Source of the DNA: SURF-24 sp964537965
Lineage (GTDB): Bacteria; Bacteroidota; Ignavibacteria; Ignavibacteriales; SURF-24
Assembly: GCA_964537965.1 (NCBI GenBank)
Contig: CAZIDB010000096.1
Coordinates: forward strand, 1 to 17,153
DNA: 17,153 bases
Direction: 5' to 3'
The position numbers and the translations under genes were made by a program. Below the pieces are notes generated by a model, which was not told the origin of the DNA, did no database searches, and was given only the letters and a program-made list of their open reading frames with translations. How positions within the stretch are numbered: the stretch's first letter is position 1; each line of letters begins with the position of its first letter. Of this stretch, positions 1 through 7,098 are shown piece after piece.

Positions 1-1227
1 AATTTTACCCTGCGGAAAATCAGCTTTCAATGTACCCGTAAAATTATTTGGATTACCTTCAAACTCAGCAGAAATATTTTTAATGAACAGGTTGTTATAA
101 CCGGGAGTTTTAACATCCGGTAGCAAACTTAAAATATCAGGTTGATTGATATAAGAATTATTCAACTGCGCTTTTATATAAAAATTAGCAGGATCCTGCA
201 GCGACTTTAATACTGCCTTCCCTTCAATGTGAGTTTTAAGATAATCAACACTTATTCTATCAACCTTAAGGTCGCCATAAATTCCGGATGCTACAATATT
301 TGTAGTAATTGTTCCTTTAAGGATATTTGTTGCGGGAACAAAGCTTGAAAGTTCTGAGAAATTAAAAATTCTTGTCGTAAGGTTAAAATCAACTGGACAG
401 GTTTTCATTTTCTCGTAGGAAAAATTTTTAAACAAATAAAATTTGTGAATAGTGGCATCTAAGTCGAAATCTGTTCCGTTAGTAAGAACCCGCAAATTTT
501 TAACAGATGCATCTTCTTCAGTCAGTTCAAATTCCCCGGAAAAATTTTTAAGAGTAAATCCGCTTAAATTTGTCCTGCCGCTTATCCCGTCAATGTTAAT
601 ATTAAAATATTTCCTTTTCATATTAACATAAGCATTGAATTGAAAAAACAAATCATCTACCCTGAAATCATCTAAATTGATTGAAGGATAAGATTTGGGA
701 CTGAATTTATTTTCCTGCTTTGCGCTTTTAAAATCTATATTCCTAAGCTGAACATCAGAGATTCTTATTGTGAATGGAAACTCTGATGTGGTTGTATCTT
801 CTTCTGTAGGTTTGGTTAATTTGGCAATGTTGTAAATTCCGAGCGAATCTTTAATAAGATCAATCTTAGCATCTTCAATAAGAAAGCTTCTAACGTGCAG
901 TTCTCTTAATAACAATTTTAAAGGTGCAGTCTGCAATTCAATTCTGCGGGCTGCAAGAACTGTGTCCTGTTCAAATGTAAGCAGTGTGTTTCTTAATGTT
1001 ATAGAAGTAAGGATGGTTCCGTCAATTCTTTCAATGCTTAGTTTACCATTGATTGATTCATTTACCAAAGCAACAACTTGTTTTCGAAGAAACTCGCGGA
1101 AGGTTCGTGTTTGAGATATACCGATAAAAATCATAACCAGGATAAAGATTACGATAAAGGACCACAGAAAGAAATTAATTATCTTTCTAAAGAGTGAACG
1201 TTTCGGTTTTTGAGTAGCTTCTGCCAT
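1..1227 (-). CDS. tamB: TamB-like translocation and assembly module protein, N-terminal part (runs off the window)
   Basis: The minus-strand frame starting ATG at 1227 is open for 409 codons to the window edge, so the 3' end is missing. The product opens with a basic tail (about residues 8-15) and one hydrophobic anchor (about 16-40, IINFFLWSFIVIF...). The following region reads VNESINGKLSIERIDG, then LRNTLLTFEQDTVLAARRIE, then LLRELHVRSFLIEDAKIDLI and a GIYNIAKL segment. This is the usual start of TamB/AsmA-like proteins: an inner-membrane anchor, then long beta-rich repeats spanning the periplasm. The family is known to help assemble outer-membrane proteins or move phospholipids to the outer membrane. 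Its ATG overlaps the rfaE2 stop by one base (TAATG), so it is probably translationally coupled as the last visible gene of the envelope operon. The family call rests on pattern; full length and the C-terminal domain cannot be seen. Confidence 0.75.
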   Translation of the reverse strand, partial: MAEATQKPKRSLFRKIINFFLWSFIVIFILVMIFIGISQTRTFREFLRKQVVALVNESINGKLSIERIDGTILTSITLRNTLLTFEQDTVLAARRIELQTAPLKLLLRELHVRSFLIEDAKIDLIKDSLGIYNIAKLTKPTEEDTTTSEFPFTIRISDVQLRNIDFKSAKQENKFSPKSYPSINLDDFRVDDLFFQFNAYVNMKRKYFNINIDGISGRTNLSGFTLKNFSGEFELTEEDASVKNLRVLTNGTDFDLDATIHKFYLFKNFSYEKMKTCPVDFNLTTRIFNFSELSSFVPATNILKGTITTNIVASGIYGDLKVDRISVDYLKTHIEGKAVLKSLQDPANFYIKAQLNNSYINQPDILSLLPDVKTPGYNNLFIKNISAEFEGNPNNFTGTLKADFPQGKI

Positions 1228-1706
1228 TATTCTTTAAATCTTTCAAGAATTAATTTTATAATTTTAGAAGTTGACTGATCGTTTACAAAACTTATTGTCT
1301 TAACCTCACCACCGTTAGCTTCAACTATATCCCTGCCAACAATATTTTCAATTGACCAATCCGCACCTTTTACAAGTATATCCGGAATAAGCTTTTCGAT
1401 TAATTCTTTTGGAGTCGATTCATCAAAGAAGGTAACATAATCTACAGGCTTCAAGCTTGCTACCAGCACAGCTCTCTCATCTTGCTGAATTACAGGTCGC
1501 TTATCTCCTTTAATTTTTTTTATGGAAGAATCGCTGTTCAATCCGACTATCAGAACATCACCCAACGCTTTTGACTTTGTAAGGTAATCAACATGACCAG
1601 CATGAAGAATATCAAAACAGCCGTTGGTAAAAACAACTTTCAGTTTTTCCGTTCTTAATTTATTCCGGATTTCAATCAGCTGACTGATCTCTAAAATATT
1701 ATTCAT
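1227..1706 (-). CDS. rfaE2: D-glycero-beta-D-manno-heptose 1-phosphate adenylyltransferase
   Basis: This cytoplasmic nucleotidyltransferase transfers AMP from ATP to heptose 1-phosphate, giving the ADP-heptose precursor used for the LPS inner core. The 159-residue protein has the cytidylyltransferase-fold signature NGCFDILHAGH at residues 28-38, with the HxGH nucleotide-binding histidines H35 and H38. It also has the family-specific GRDIVEANGGEV (124-135) and the C-terminal STSKII motif (145-150). Its length matches the free-standing RfaE2/HldC type; in E. coli the same domain is the C-terminal half of HldE. The ATG at 1706 has GGAAG a few bases upstream. The kinase partner rfaE1 lies 43 bases upstream on the same strand, so the pair rebuilds the two halves of HldE as separate genes. 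The stop overlaps the tamB start by one base. Confidence 0.93.
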   Translation of the reverse strand: MNNILEISQLIEIRNKLRTEKLKVVFTNGCFDILHAGHVDYLTKSKALGDVLIVGLNSDSSIKKIKGDKRPVIQQDERAVLVASLKPVDYVTFFDESTPKELIEKLIPDILVKGADWSIENIVGRDIVEANGGEVKTISFVNDQSTSKIIKLILERFKE

Positions 1707-1749
1707 AACGCTTCCGGTACTGATTTATTAGACAAACACAACAGGTTAA

Positions 1750-2745
1750 TTATTTTAAATCTTCATTTACTTCATCAAAAAGTTTATCCGAAAAAATGGG
1801 CACAATACCAACTTCTTCACATACAAGGCCGCCGGCATAATTTGCAATGTAAGCCGCTTCTGTAATATCCGCTTTTGCAGCAAGCGCCATTGTTAATGTT
1901 GCAATTACAGTATCACCTGCACCGGATACATCGGCAACTTTTCTTGCTTTTGTAGGAATGTGAATTAATTCTTTTCCTTTCCTGAAAACTGCCATTCCTT
2001 TTTCGCCCATAGTTAAAAGAACGTACTTGCAATTTAACAATTCAAGCAATTTATTTCCCGCTTCTTTCAGTTCGTCTTCATTCTTTATCCTGATGCCGAG
2101 TGCATCCTCTGTTTCCTTTTTGTTCGGTTTAAAAACAGTAACATTTTTGTAATTAAAAAAGTTGTTGAATTTCGGATCTACTGTAACTATGACATCATGT
2201 TTTAAGGATAAGTTTATCACTTCTTCTATAATCCTTTTTGTAAGTACACCCTTATTATAATCTTCAAGTATAATCCCGTCAAGTGCAGTAATATTTCTGT
2301 TAAGATAATCAAGAATTTTATCCTCTATCTCAGTTGAAATATCGTTCTTCTTTTCCTGGTCAATTCTTACGATATGTTGTTTTACCGCAATTACTCTTGT
2401 CTTTGTTGTAGTCGGGCGCTGATCGTCTGTTATTATTCCCTCAGAAGAAATGTGAGCTTCCGATAAAAGAGAATCAAAAATAGAAGCATTATTATCATAG
2501 CCGATTACACCAACCGGTTTAGGAATTCCCCCGAGTGAAATTATATTGTAAGCAACATTGGCAGCACCGCCAAAACGGTAAAATTCTTCATCAACTTCTA
2601 CAATAGGAACAGGCGCTTCAGGAGAGATTCTTTTTACATCACCCCAGAAATAGCAATCAAGCATCATATCGCCAATTACCGCAATGTGAAGCCCTTTAAA
2701 TTTTTCTTTTAGCTCCGCAATCCTTTGCTTAGAAAGGTTTATCAT
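1750..2745 (-). CDS. rfaE1: D-glycero-beta-D-manno-heptose-7-phosphate kinase (PfkB family)
   Basis: This kinase phosphorylates the anomeric position of heptose 7-phosphate, giving the 1,7-bisphosphate on the way to ADP-heptose for LPS. The 331-residue protein is a full-length PfkB/ribokinase-family enzyme. It shows the N-terminal strand VIGDMMLD (23-30), substrate-binding GGAANVAYN (59-67), EDYNKGVLT (161-169) typical of HldE kinase domains, FKPNKKE (205-211) and the catalytic anion-hole motif DVSGAGDT (272-279) containing the general-base Asp. A GAGG element lies just before the ATG at 2745. That ATG overlaps, as ATGA, a TGA stop at 2742-2744 belonging to whatever open frame lies beside the gap. 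It is followed by rfaE2. Some PfkB kinases use other sugars, but the adjacent rfaE2 makes the heptose assignment strong. Confidence 0.93.
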   Translation of the reverse strand: MINLSKQRIAELKEKFKGLHIAVIGDMMLDCYFWGDVKRISPEAPVPIVEVDEEFYRFGGAANVAYNIISLGGIPKPVGVIGYDNNASIFDSLLSEAHISSEGIITDDQRPTTTKTRVIAVKQHIVRIDQEKKNDISTEIEDKILDYLNRNITALDGIILEDYNKGVLTKRIIEEVINLSLKHDVIVTVDPKFNNFFNYKNVTVFKPNKKETEDALGIRIKNEDELKEAGNKLLELLNCKYVLLTMGEKGMAVFRKGKELIHIPTKARKVADVSGAGDTVIATLTMALAAKADITEAAYIANYAGGLVCEEVGIVPIFSDKLFDEVNEDLK

Positions 2746-2774
2746 ATATCCCTCAGTGAAGTTGTAATTAAATC
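2742..2774 (-). other. Possible 3' end of the propeller gene, cut off by the assembly gap
   Basis: Between the run of N and rfaE1, one minus-strand frame reads ten codons (DLITTSLRDI) and stops with TGA at 2742-2744, overlapping the rfaE1 ATG as ATGA. The neighbouring genes are coupled in the same way, so this is plausibly the true end of the upstream gene. The frame match across the gap means nothing: 100 N is an arbitrary length and not a multiple of three. Confidence 0.4.
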
Positions 2775-2874
2775 NNNNNNNNNNNNNNNNNNNNNNNNNN
2801 NNNNNNNNNNNNNNNNNNNNNNNNNNNNNNNNNNNNNNNNNNNNNNNNNNNNNNNNNNNNNNNNNNNNNNNNNN
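2775..2874. other. Assembly gap of 100 N
   Basis: Exactly 100 consecutive N, the conventional placeholder for a scaffold gap of unknown length. The order of sequence on either side is inferred by the assembly, not read, and the real missing length may be very different. Confidence 0.98.
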
Positions 2875-3923
2875 GTAATCTTAACTTTCAGAAGTCCGGT
2901 TTCCGAACCAAGCCACATATTTTCGCCGTCAAAATACATACATAGAATTTTATCTGAGTGCAGTTCAAGTTCATCTTTGCTAATCATTTTAACAGATAAA
3001 TTATTTTTATTTATGAGTGCAATACCTTCTCCAAGTTGTTCTTTGCTTTTTTTATCAAACTGATAGAGGCTTGCCCAGATCAGGTTTCCGGTTTTCTCAA
3101 GACAAAATACTCCATTTGCCGCAAGTCCGTAAGTTCGGTCTAACCTGTCCCACATTGCTCTCCTGTTAAACTTGTACAAACCGCCGATATTAAAATTTGG
3201 TTTTTGCTCGGTAATAAATTCATCTAAGCCGAACCAGATATTATTCTTTTCAAATATTACGTCTGCAATAGAAACCACATCACCATCACCGTTAAAATAA
3301 TCATTCCTGCTGTTATAAAATTCCAGACCGGATTTATCTTCAATGTCTTTGGCTTTGTTAAATTTATGAATGCCTGCTTCGGTACCGAACCATACAAGGC
3401 TGTCGCCGTCAAGTTTAATGATTTTGATATTATTTGTTTTAACATCACCATTTACCGTAAGGTCATGATCGGTAAATCTGTTTTTAGTGATATCAAATTT
3501 CGTAAGGTATTTAAACCTACCAATCCATACTACATCAGCATACTTATCGTAGCAGATAGAACGAATCCAGTTACCAAGTTCGCCACCAAGACCGAACTTT
3601 CTTTTTCTCCAGACTTCATTCTTTCTGTCGTAAGTGAATAAACCATCACTGCTTCCTGCCCAGACAAAATCTTTGTTAAAGGTTATACAGTAAAAAAAAT
3701 CCTGCTGCAGGTTTCCCTTACTTGTAGAATAATTTGTCCATTTATTTTCGCTTATAGAGTAACGGTAAATTCCTCTTCCGTAAGTAGAAACCCATAAATC
3801 TTTTTCGTCACCCGTAATCCCGGAAATCATTGCACCGTCAAGGTATGATTCAACTACAGGTTTATCCTGCGGAAATAATTTAACCGACAGTATTAATATC
3901 AACAAGAGAAATATTCTGCGCAT
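2875..3923 (-). CDS. Secreted seven-bladed beta-propeller protein (two-component-regulator-propeller type), 3' end in gap
   Basis: The product begins with a clear signal peptide (MRRIFLLLILILSVKLFPQ), so it is exported. About 350 residues are readable before the gap. Seven copies of a W-x-G/S...G-(L/I/Y) blade motif can be counted: LWVSTYGRGIYRY, VWAGSSDGLFTY, VWIGRFKYLTKF, VWFGTEAGIHKF, IWFGLDE, IWASLYQF and MWLGSETGLLKV. This resembles the ligand-binding sensor propellers (COG3292/Reg_prop) at the N-terminus of hybrid histidine kinases, but no kinase or membrane anchor is visible. With seven blades complete, the protein may end soon after the gap. I chose the ATG at 3923; the TTG two codons upstream would lengthen the n-region only slightly and neither has a strong Shine-Dalgarno sequence. 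It lies between panB and rfaE1 on the same strand. Function and ligand are unknown. Confidence 0.7.
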
Positions 3924-3963
3924 AACCAATAAATGAACTTTATAATTTACAAATCAGAAAAGC

Positions 3964-4779
3964 TTAATAACTTTCTTTAGAATTAGGAAATTGTTTTTTC
4001 TTTACGTCTTCAACATAATTATTAACAGCGCTTATAATACCCGAAGCCAATTCAGCATAGTGCCGGACAAACCTTGGGCGGAATTCAACATTCAATCCCA
4101 GCATATCAGGCGTAACTAAAATTTGTCCGTCGCAATTGGGGCCGGCTCCAATTCCAATTGTAGGAACAGAAATACTTTCTGTAATTTTTTTTGCGAGCGC
4201 TGCAGGAATTTTTTCAAGTACAATTGAAAATGCGCCTGCCTGTTCAAGAATTTTTGCATCCTTTAAAAGTATTCTTGCTTCTTCAGCCGAAGTGCCTCTT
4301 GCTTTATAGCTGCCAAACTTATGTATGCTTTGCGGAGTTAAACCAATATGACCCATAACCGGAATGCCTGCTTCGGTAATTTTTTTAACTGTTTCGGCAA
4401 CTCTTTCACCGCCTTCAAGTTTAACACCGCCGGCAGATGTTTCTTTCATTATTCTGCCTGCATTTCTGAATCCCTCATCCGGGTTTGTCTGGTAAGACAT
4501 AAACGGCATGTCAACAATTACCATTGCCCTGTCAACTCCTTTAGTAACAGCTTTGGTATGGTAAATCATTTCATCTAAAGTAACGGAAAGAGTAGTTTCA
4601 TTTCCCTGGAAAACATTTCCAAGCGAATCGCCGACAAGAATAACATCAACACCGGCTTTATCCAGTAGCCGGGCTGTAAGAAAATCATAAGCTGTTAAAG
4701 CTGCAATTTTCGTCTTGCTTTTTTTTGATAACAATAAAGTATTTGTAGTAATCTTTCTGAAATCTGTCTGCGTACTCAT
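3964..4779 (-). CDS. panB: 3-methyl-2-oxobutanoate hydroxymethyltransferase (ketopantoate hydroxymethyltransferase)
   Basis: PanB adds a hydroxymethyl group from methylene-tetrahydrofolate to 2-oxoisovalerate, giving ketopantoate, the first step of pantothenate and coenzyme A synthesis in the cytoplasm. The 271 residues match the family length. Recognisable motifs are ALTAYDFLTARLLDKAGVD (27-45), LVGDSLGNV with metal ligand D51, VIVDMPFMSYQ with D90, GGVKLEGG with K120 and E122, GHIGLTPQ with H144, and VLEKIPA with the catalytic acid E189. The ATG at 4779 overlaps the TGA of the upstream lipM-like gene by four bases (ATGA), with GTGAGG a few bases before it, so translation is probably coupled. 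No panC or panD is next to it. Its placement inside an envelope operon may reflect a shared demand for acyl carrier and CoA during lipid synthesis, but that is inference. Confidence 0.97.
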   Translation of the reverse strand: MSTQTDFRKITTNTLLLSKKSKTKIAALTAYDFLTARLLDKAGVDVILVGDSLGNVFQGNETTLSVTLDEMIYHTKAVTKGVDRAMVIVDMPFMSYQTNPDEGFRNAGRIMKETSAGGVKLEGGERVAETVKKITEAGIPVMGHIGLTPQSIHKFGSYKARGTSAEEARILLKDAKILEQAGAFSIVLEKIPAALAKKITESISVPTIGIGAGPNCDGQILVTPDMLGLNVEFRPRFVRHYAELASGIISAVNNYVEDVKKKQFPNSKESY

Positions 4780-5525
4780 AACTTAACCTCACCTTCTTTT
4801 TCAACAAAGTTAATCTGCCATTCCTGTTCAAAACCTTTTTTTAATGATAAGCATAACTTATCATAATCTGTCTTTTGTTTAAGAATCTGTTCAATGTCAA
4901 TTGTCTTCTCTGAAAGATAACGGTTAATCTCATCAATTTCTTTGTCAGATAAGTTTAAATAGTCCGAAATTCTTAAATGATAGTTTCCGGTTAAAATTGA
5001 ACCATGCTGCAACACTACGTTATTCATCTTCCTCTGTGCACTGCCAATAAGTTTTTTCCCTTTATATTTCACTTCACTCTTTGCTGTTGAGGCAAAACAG
5101 GCAATTCCTTTCGACTCTTTAAGTAATTGTAAAAAATCAGGCTGGACATTTTCAAGATCTGTTTCAATTAAACGTTCATCATATAATGAAAGACCTTTAG
5201 CAAGCGCCAGACTTATCTTTCTGTAAATTTCTACAGGAGACAGGTTACCATTTAAAGGATGAATCACCGAGTAAGTAATTTCTTCGGCATGAAGTATTGC
5301 TCTTCCTCCGGTCGGGCGTTTAACAACATCAATATTATCTGAGTCGGCTTTTAAAAGATTTATATCTTCAAACTTCTGGTTGTGCCCAAGTGAAATGCAA
5401 TAAGGTTTCCATTTATAAAGTCGAAAGTAAGCAGTACCGGCAGGAAGATTTTCTGCAAGGTGAACATCAAAATCCATATTATATTTTCCGGTATTAGCAC
5501 CGGAATAGATGTATTGCCATATCAC
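4776..5525 (-). CDS. lipM: Octanoyltransferase / lipoate-protein ligase family protein (LipM-like)
   Basis: Member of the biotin/lipoate A/B protein ligase family, most like LipM, which moves octanoyl groups from acyl-ACP to lipoyl domains (GcvH or E2 subunits). The 249 residues contain the lipoyl-pocket motif RPTGGRAILH (70-79), EEITYSVIHP (81-90), a candidate nucleophile in GIACFAS (C143), and GKKLIGSAQRK...LQHGSIL (157-178). In that last segment K158 is the conserved family lysine. The cysteine in the ACFAS context favours the LipM transferase over ATP-dependent LplA, but the substrate cannot be settled from sequence. The start is GTG at 5525, overlapping the upstream lpxA stop as GTGA; the nearest ATG (GTGATATGG) is out of frame. 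It ends in an ATGA overlap with panB. The family call is firm, the exact enzyme less so. Confidence 0.85.
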   Translation of the reverse strand: MIWQYIYSGANTGKYNMDFDVHLAENLPAGTAYFRLYKWKPYCISLGHNQKFEDINLLKADSDNIDVVKRPTGGRAILHAEEITYSVIHPLNGNLSPVEIYRKISLALAKGLSLYDERLIETDLENVQPDFLQLLKESKGIACFASTAKSEVKYKGKKLIGSAQRKMNNVVLQHGSILTGNYHLRISDYLNLSDKEIDEINRYLSEKTIDIEQILKQKTDYDKLCLSLKKGFEQEWQINFVEKEGEVKL

Positions 5526-6298
5526 TTTCCTATAATTCCTCTTTGACTGGTATTTAGGAAATCAATAATATCCTGCGTAAAGGATTCTCCTTTGAACTCT
5601 TCTATTATTTTTTCTTTTGCCTGAGAGACATTAAGATGAGAATAATAAATGTAGTTGTAAATACTTTTTATCTTTGCAATCTGGTCAGCAGTAAAACCGT
5701 TGCGTCTTAATCCGATACTATTAAGACCAACATAGCTTAAATCAACATTACCAGCCAACACAAATGGCGGAACATCTTTAGCTACTTTACGCTGCCCCTG
5801 AACCATACAAAATTTACCAACACGGCAGAACTGATGTATCTTAACAAGACCTCCGATTACAGCATTTCTCTGAATTAAAACATGCCCGCCAAGGTGAGTG
5901 CAATTTGCAATAGTAATATTATCCTCAAGAACGCAATCGTGTGCTATGTGAGTATACGCCATTAAATATGCTTTTTTCCCGATAACGGTTTTACCCGATG
6001 CAATAGTCCCACGGTGCACTGTTACAAATTCATGAAGAGTTGAATCATCGCCAATGTATGCATAAGTAACTTCACCATTAAATTTCAAATCCTGACAAAC
6101 ATGCGCTATAGAAGCGTGGTGGTAAATTTTCACCCTGTTTCCGATTCTGGCGTAATCATAAATAACGGCATGCGGACCAATATAGCAACCATCTCCAATT
6201 TCAACATCATCATGAATAATCGCGTAAGCATCAACGGTTACACCATCACCAAGTTTGGCTTTGGGACTTACAATTGCGGTTGGATGAATACTAGTCAT
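5522..6298 (-). CDS. lpxA: Acyl-ACP--UDP-N-acetylglucosamine O-acyltransferase, downstream paralog
   Basis: LpxA transfers a 3-hydroxyacyl chain from ACP to the 3-OH of UDP-GlcNAc, the first step of lipid A synthesis. This 258-residue protein is a left-handed beta-helix of hexapeptide repeats (IGDGCYIGPHAVIYDYARIG...) with an FCB-style C-terminal helical part (GLNSIGLRRNGFTADQI). Catalytic H120 is in HIAHDC (E. coli H125). H139 in LGGHV matches E. coli H144, H155 in HQF matches H160, and G168 matches the acyl-chain ruler G173. By my ungapped hand alignment it shares 137 of 258 residues (about 53%) with the paralog starting 7090, so this is an old tandem duplication. It starts ATG at 6298, 15 bases after the other copy stops, with no obvious Shine-Dalgarno. 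Its stop overlaps the lipM-like GTG. It looks fully active. Confidence 0.9.
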   Translation of the reverse strand: MTSIHPTAIVSPKAKLGDGVTVDAYAIIHDDVEIGDGCYIGPHAVIYDYARIGNRVKIYHHASIAHVCQDLKFNGEVTYAYIGDDSTLHEFVTVHRGTIASGKTVIGKKAYLMAYTHIAHDCVLEDNITIANCTHLGGHVLIQRNAVIGGLVKIHQFCRVGKFCMVQGQRKVAKDVPPFVLAGNVDLSYVGLNSIGLRRNGFTADQIAKIKSIYNYIYYSHLNVSQAKEKIIEEFKGESFTQDIIDFLNTSQRGIIGK

Positions 6299-6313
6299 AA
6301 ACTTAACTGGATT

Positions 6314-7090
6314 TTATTTACCAACAATTCCCCTGTGGCTTTTTTCAATAAACTGAAGGATTTCCTTTGCAAATGGTTCTTCAGGAAATTCAATTAAAAT
6401 TCTTTCGCTTGCCTGGGAGACATTTAAATTCGAATCATAAATTATTTTATAGATATTCTTAATAGTATTAATCTGTTCGGCAGTAAATCCTCTTCTGCGC
6501 AAACCGACGGAATTTAATCCGCCATATTTCGGAGGATCCTCTGCGACAAGAATATATGGAGGGATATCTTTACCAATACCGCACCCGGCGCCTATCATTA
6601 CGTGTTTGCCTATTTTTGTAAACTGATGAATCGGAACGCTTCCGCCGACAATTACCCATTCATCAAGTTCTGTAAATCCGCCTAACTGGCTTGCATTTGC
6701 AATGATGCAATTATCGCCAATACGGCAATCGTGCGCAACGTGTGAATATGCCATCATCAGGACGTTTTTACCGAGAGTAGTTTTGCCTGTATCAACAGTA
6801 CCTCTGTGAATAGTTACAAATTCATGTATGGTTGTATCATCGCCGATGTAGCAAAACGTTTCTTCATTATTATACTTCATATGCTGAGGCACATGAGAGA
6901 TAGAAGCATTCTGGTGGATTGTAACGCGGTTGCCGATTCTTGCACCGTCATATACAACTGCACCCGGACCAATCACACAATCATCACCAATTTCAACGTT
7001 TCCATTAATGATGGCAAAAGGTTCAACAATTATATTATTGCCAAGCCTGGCATTCTTATCAATTAAAGCAGTAGGATGAATTTGATTCAT
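6314..7090 (-). CDS. lpxA: Acyl-ACP--UDP-N-acetylglucosamine O-acyltransferase, upstream paralog
   Basis: Second LpxA-type hexapeptide acyltransferase, again 258 residues, lying directly after lpxC-fabZ, the usual FCB position for lpxA. The beta-helix (IGDDCVIGPGAVVYDGARIG) and C-terminal GLNSVGLRRRGFTAEQI region are intact. Catalytic H120 is kept in HVAHDC and H155 in HQF. Two active-site positions differ from its neighbour and from E. coli: F139 replaces the residue equal to E. coli H144, and A168 replaces the chain-ruler glycine (E. coli G173). Either it acylates UDP-GlcNAc with a different chain length, or it has taken a related acceptor. Because the catalytic histidine is present I regard it as an active enzyme, not a decaying copy. 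It starts ATG at 7090, 8 bases after the lpxC-fabZ stop. Which of the two copies is the main LpxA is not decided by sequence. Confidence 0.88.
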   Translation of the reverse strand: MNQIHPTALIDKNARLGNNIIVEPFAIINGNVEIGDDCVIGPGAVVYDGARIGNRVTIHQNASISHVPQHMKYNNEETFCYIGDDTTIHEFVTIHRGTVDTGKTTLGKNVLMMAYSHVAHDCRIGDNCIIANASQLGGFTELDEWVIVGGSVPIHQFTKIGKHVMIGAGCGIGKDIPPYILVAEDPPKYGGLNSVGLRRRGFTAEQINTIKNIYKIIYDSNLNVSQASERILIEFPEEPFAKEILQFIEKSHRGIVGK

Positions 7091-7098
7091 AATTATTA

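Noticed and set aside
2725..3063. 112-codon plus-strand frame running through the N gap
   Set aside because: Half of it is unknown sequence and the rest is antisense to the propeller and rfaE1 genes.
6101..6397. 98-codon plus-strand frame across the junction of the two lpxA genes
   Set aside because: Spans two real genes in antisense, no recognisable motif and no promoter or ribosome site.
6314..7090. Idea that the upstream lpxA copy is a pseudogene
   Set aside because: The frame is intact at exactly the same length, the catalytic His is kept and substitutions are mostly conservative.
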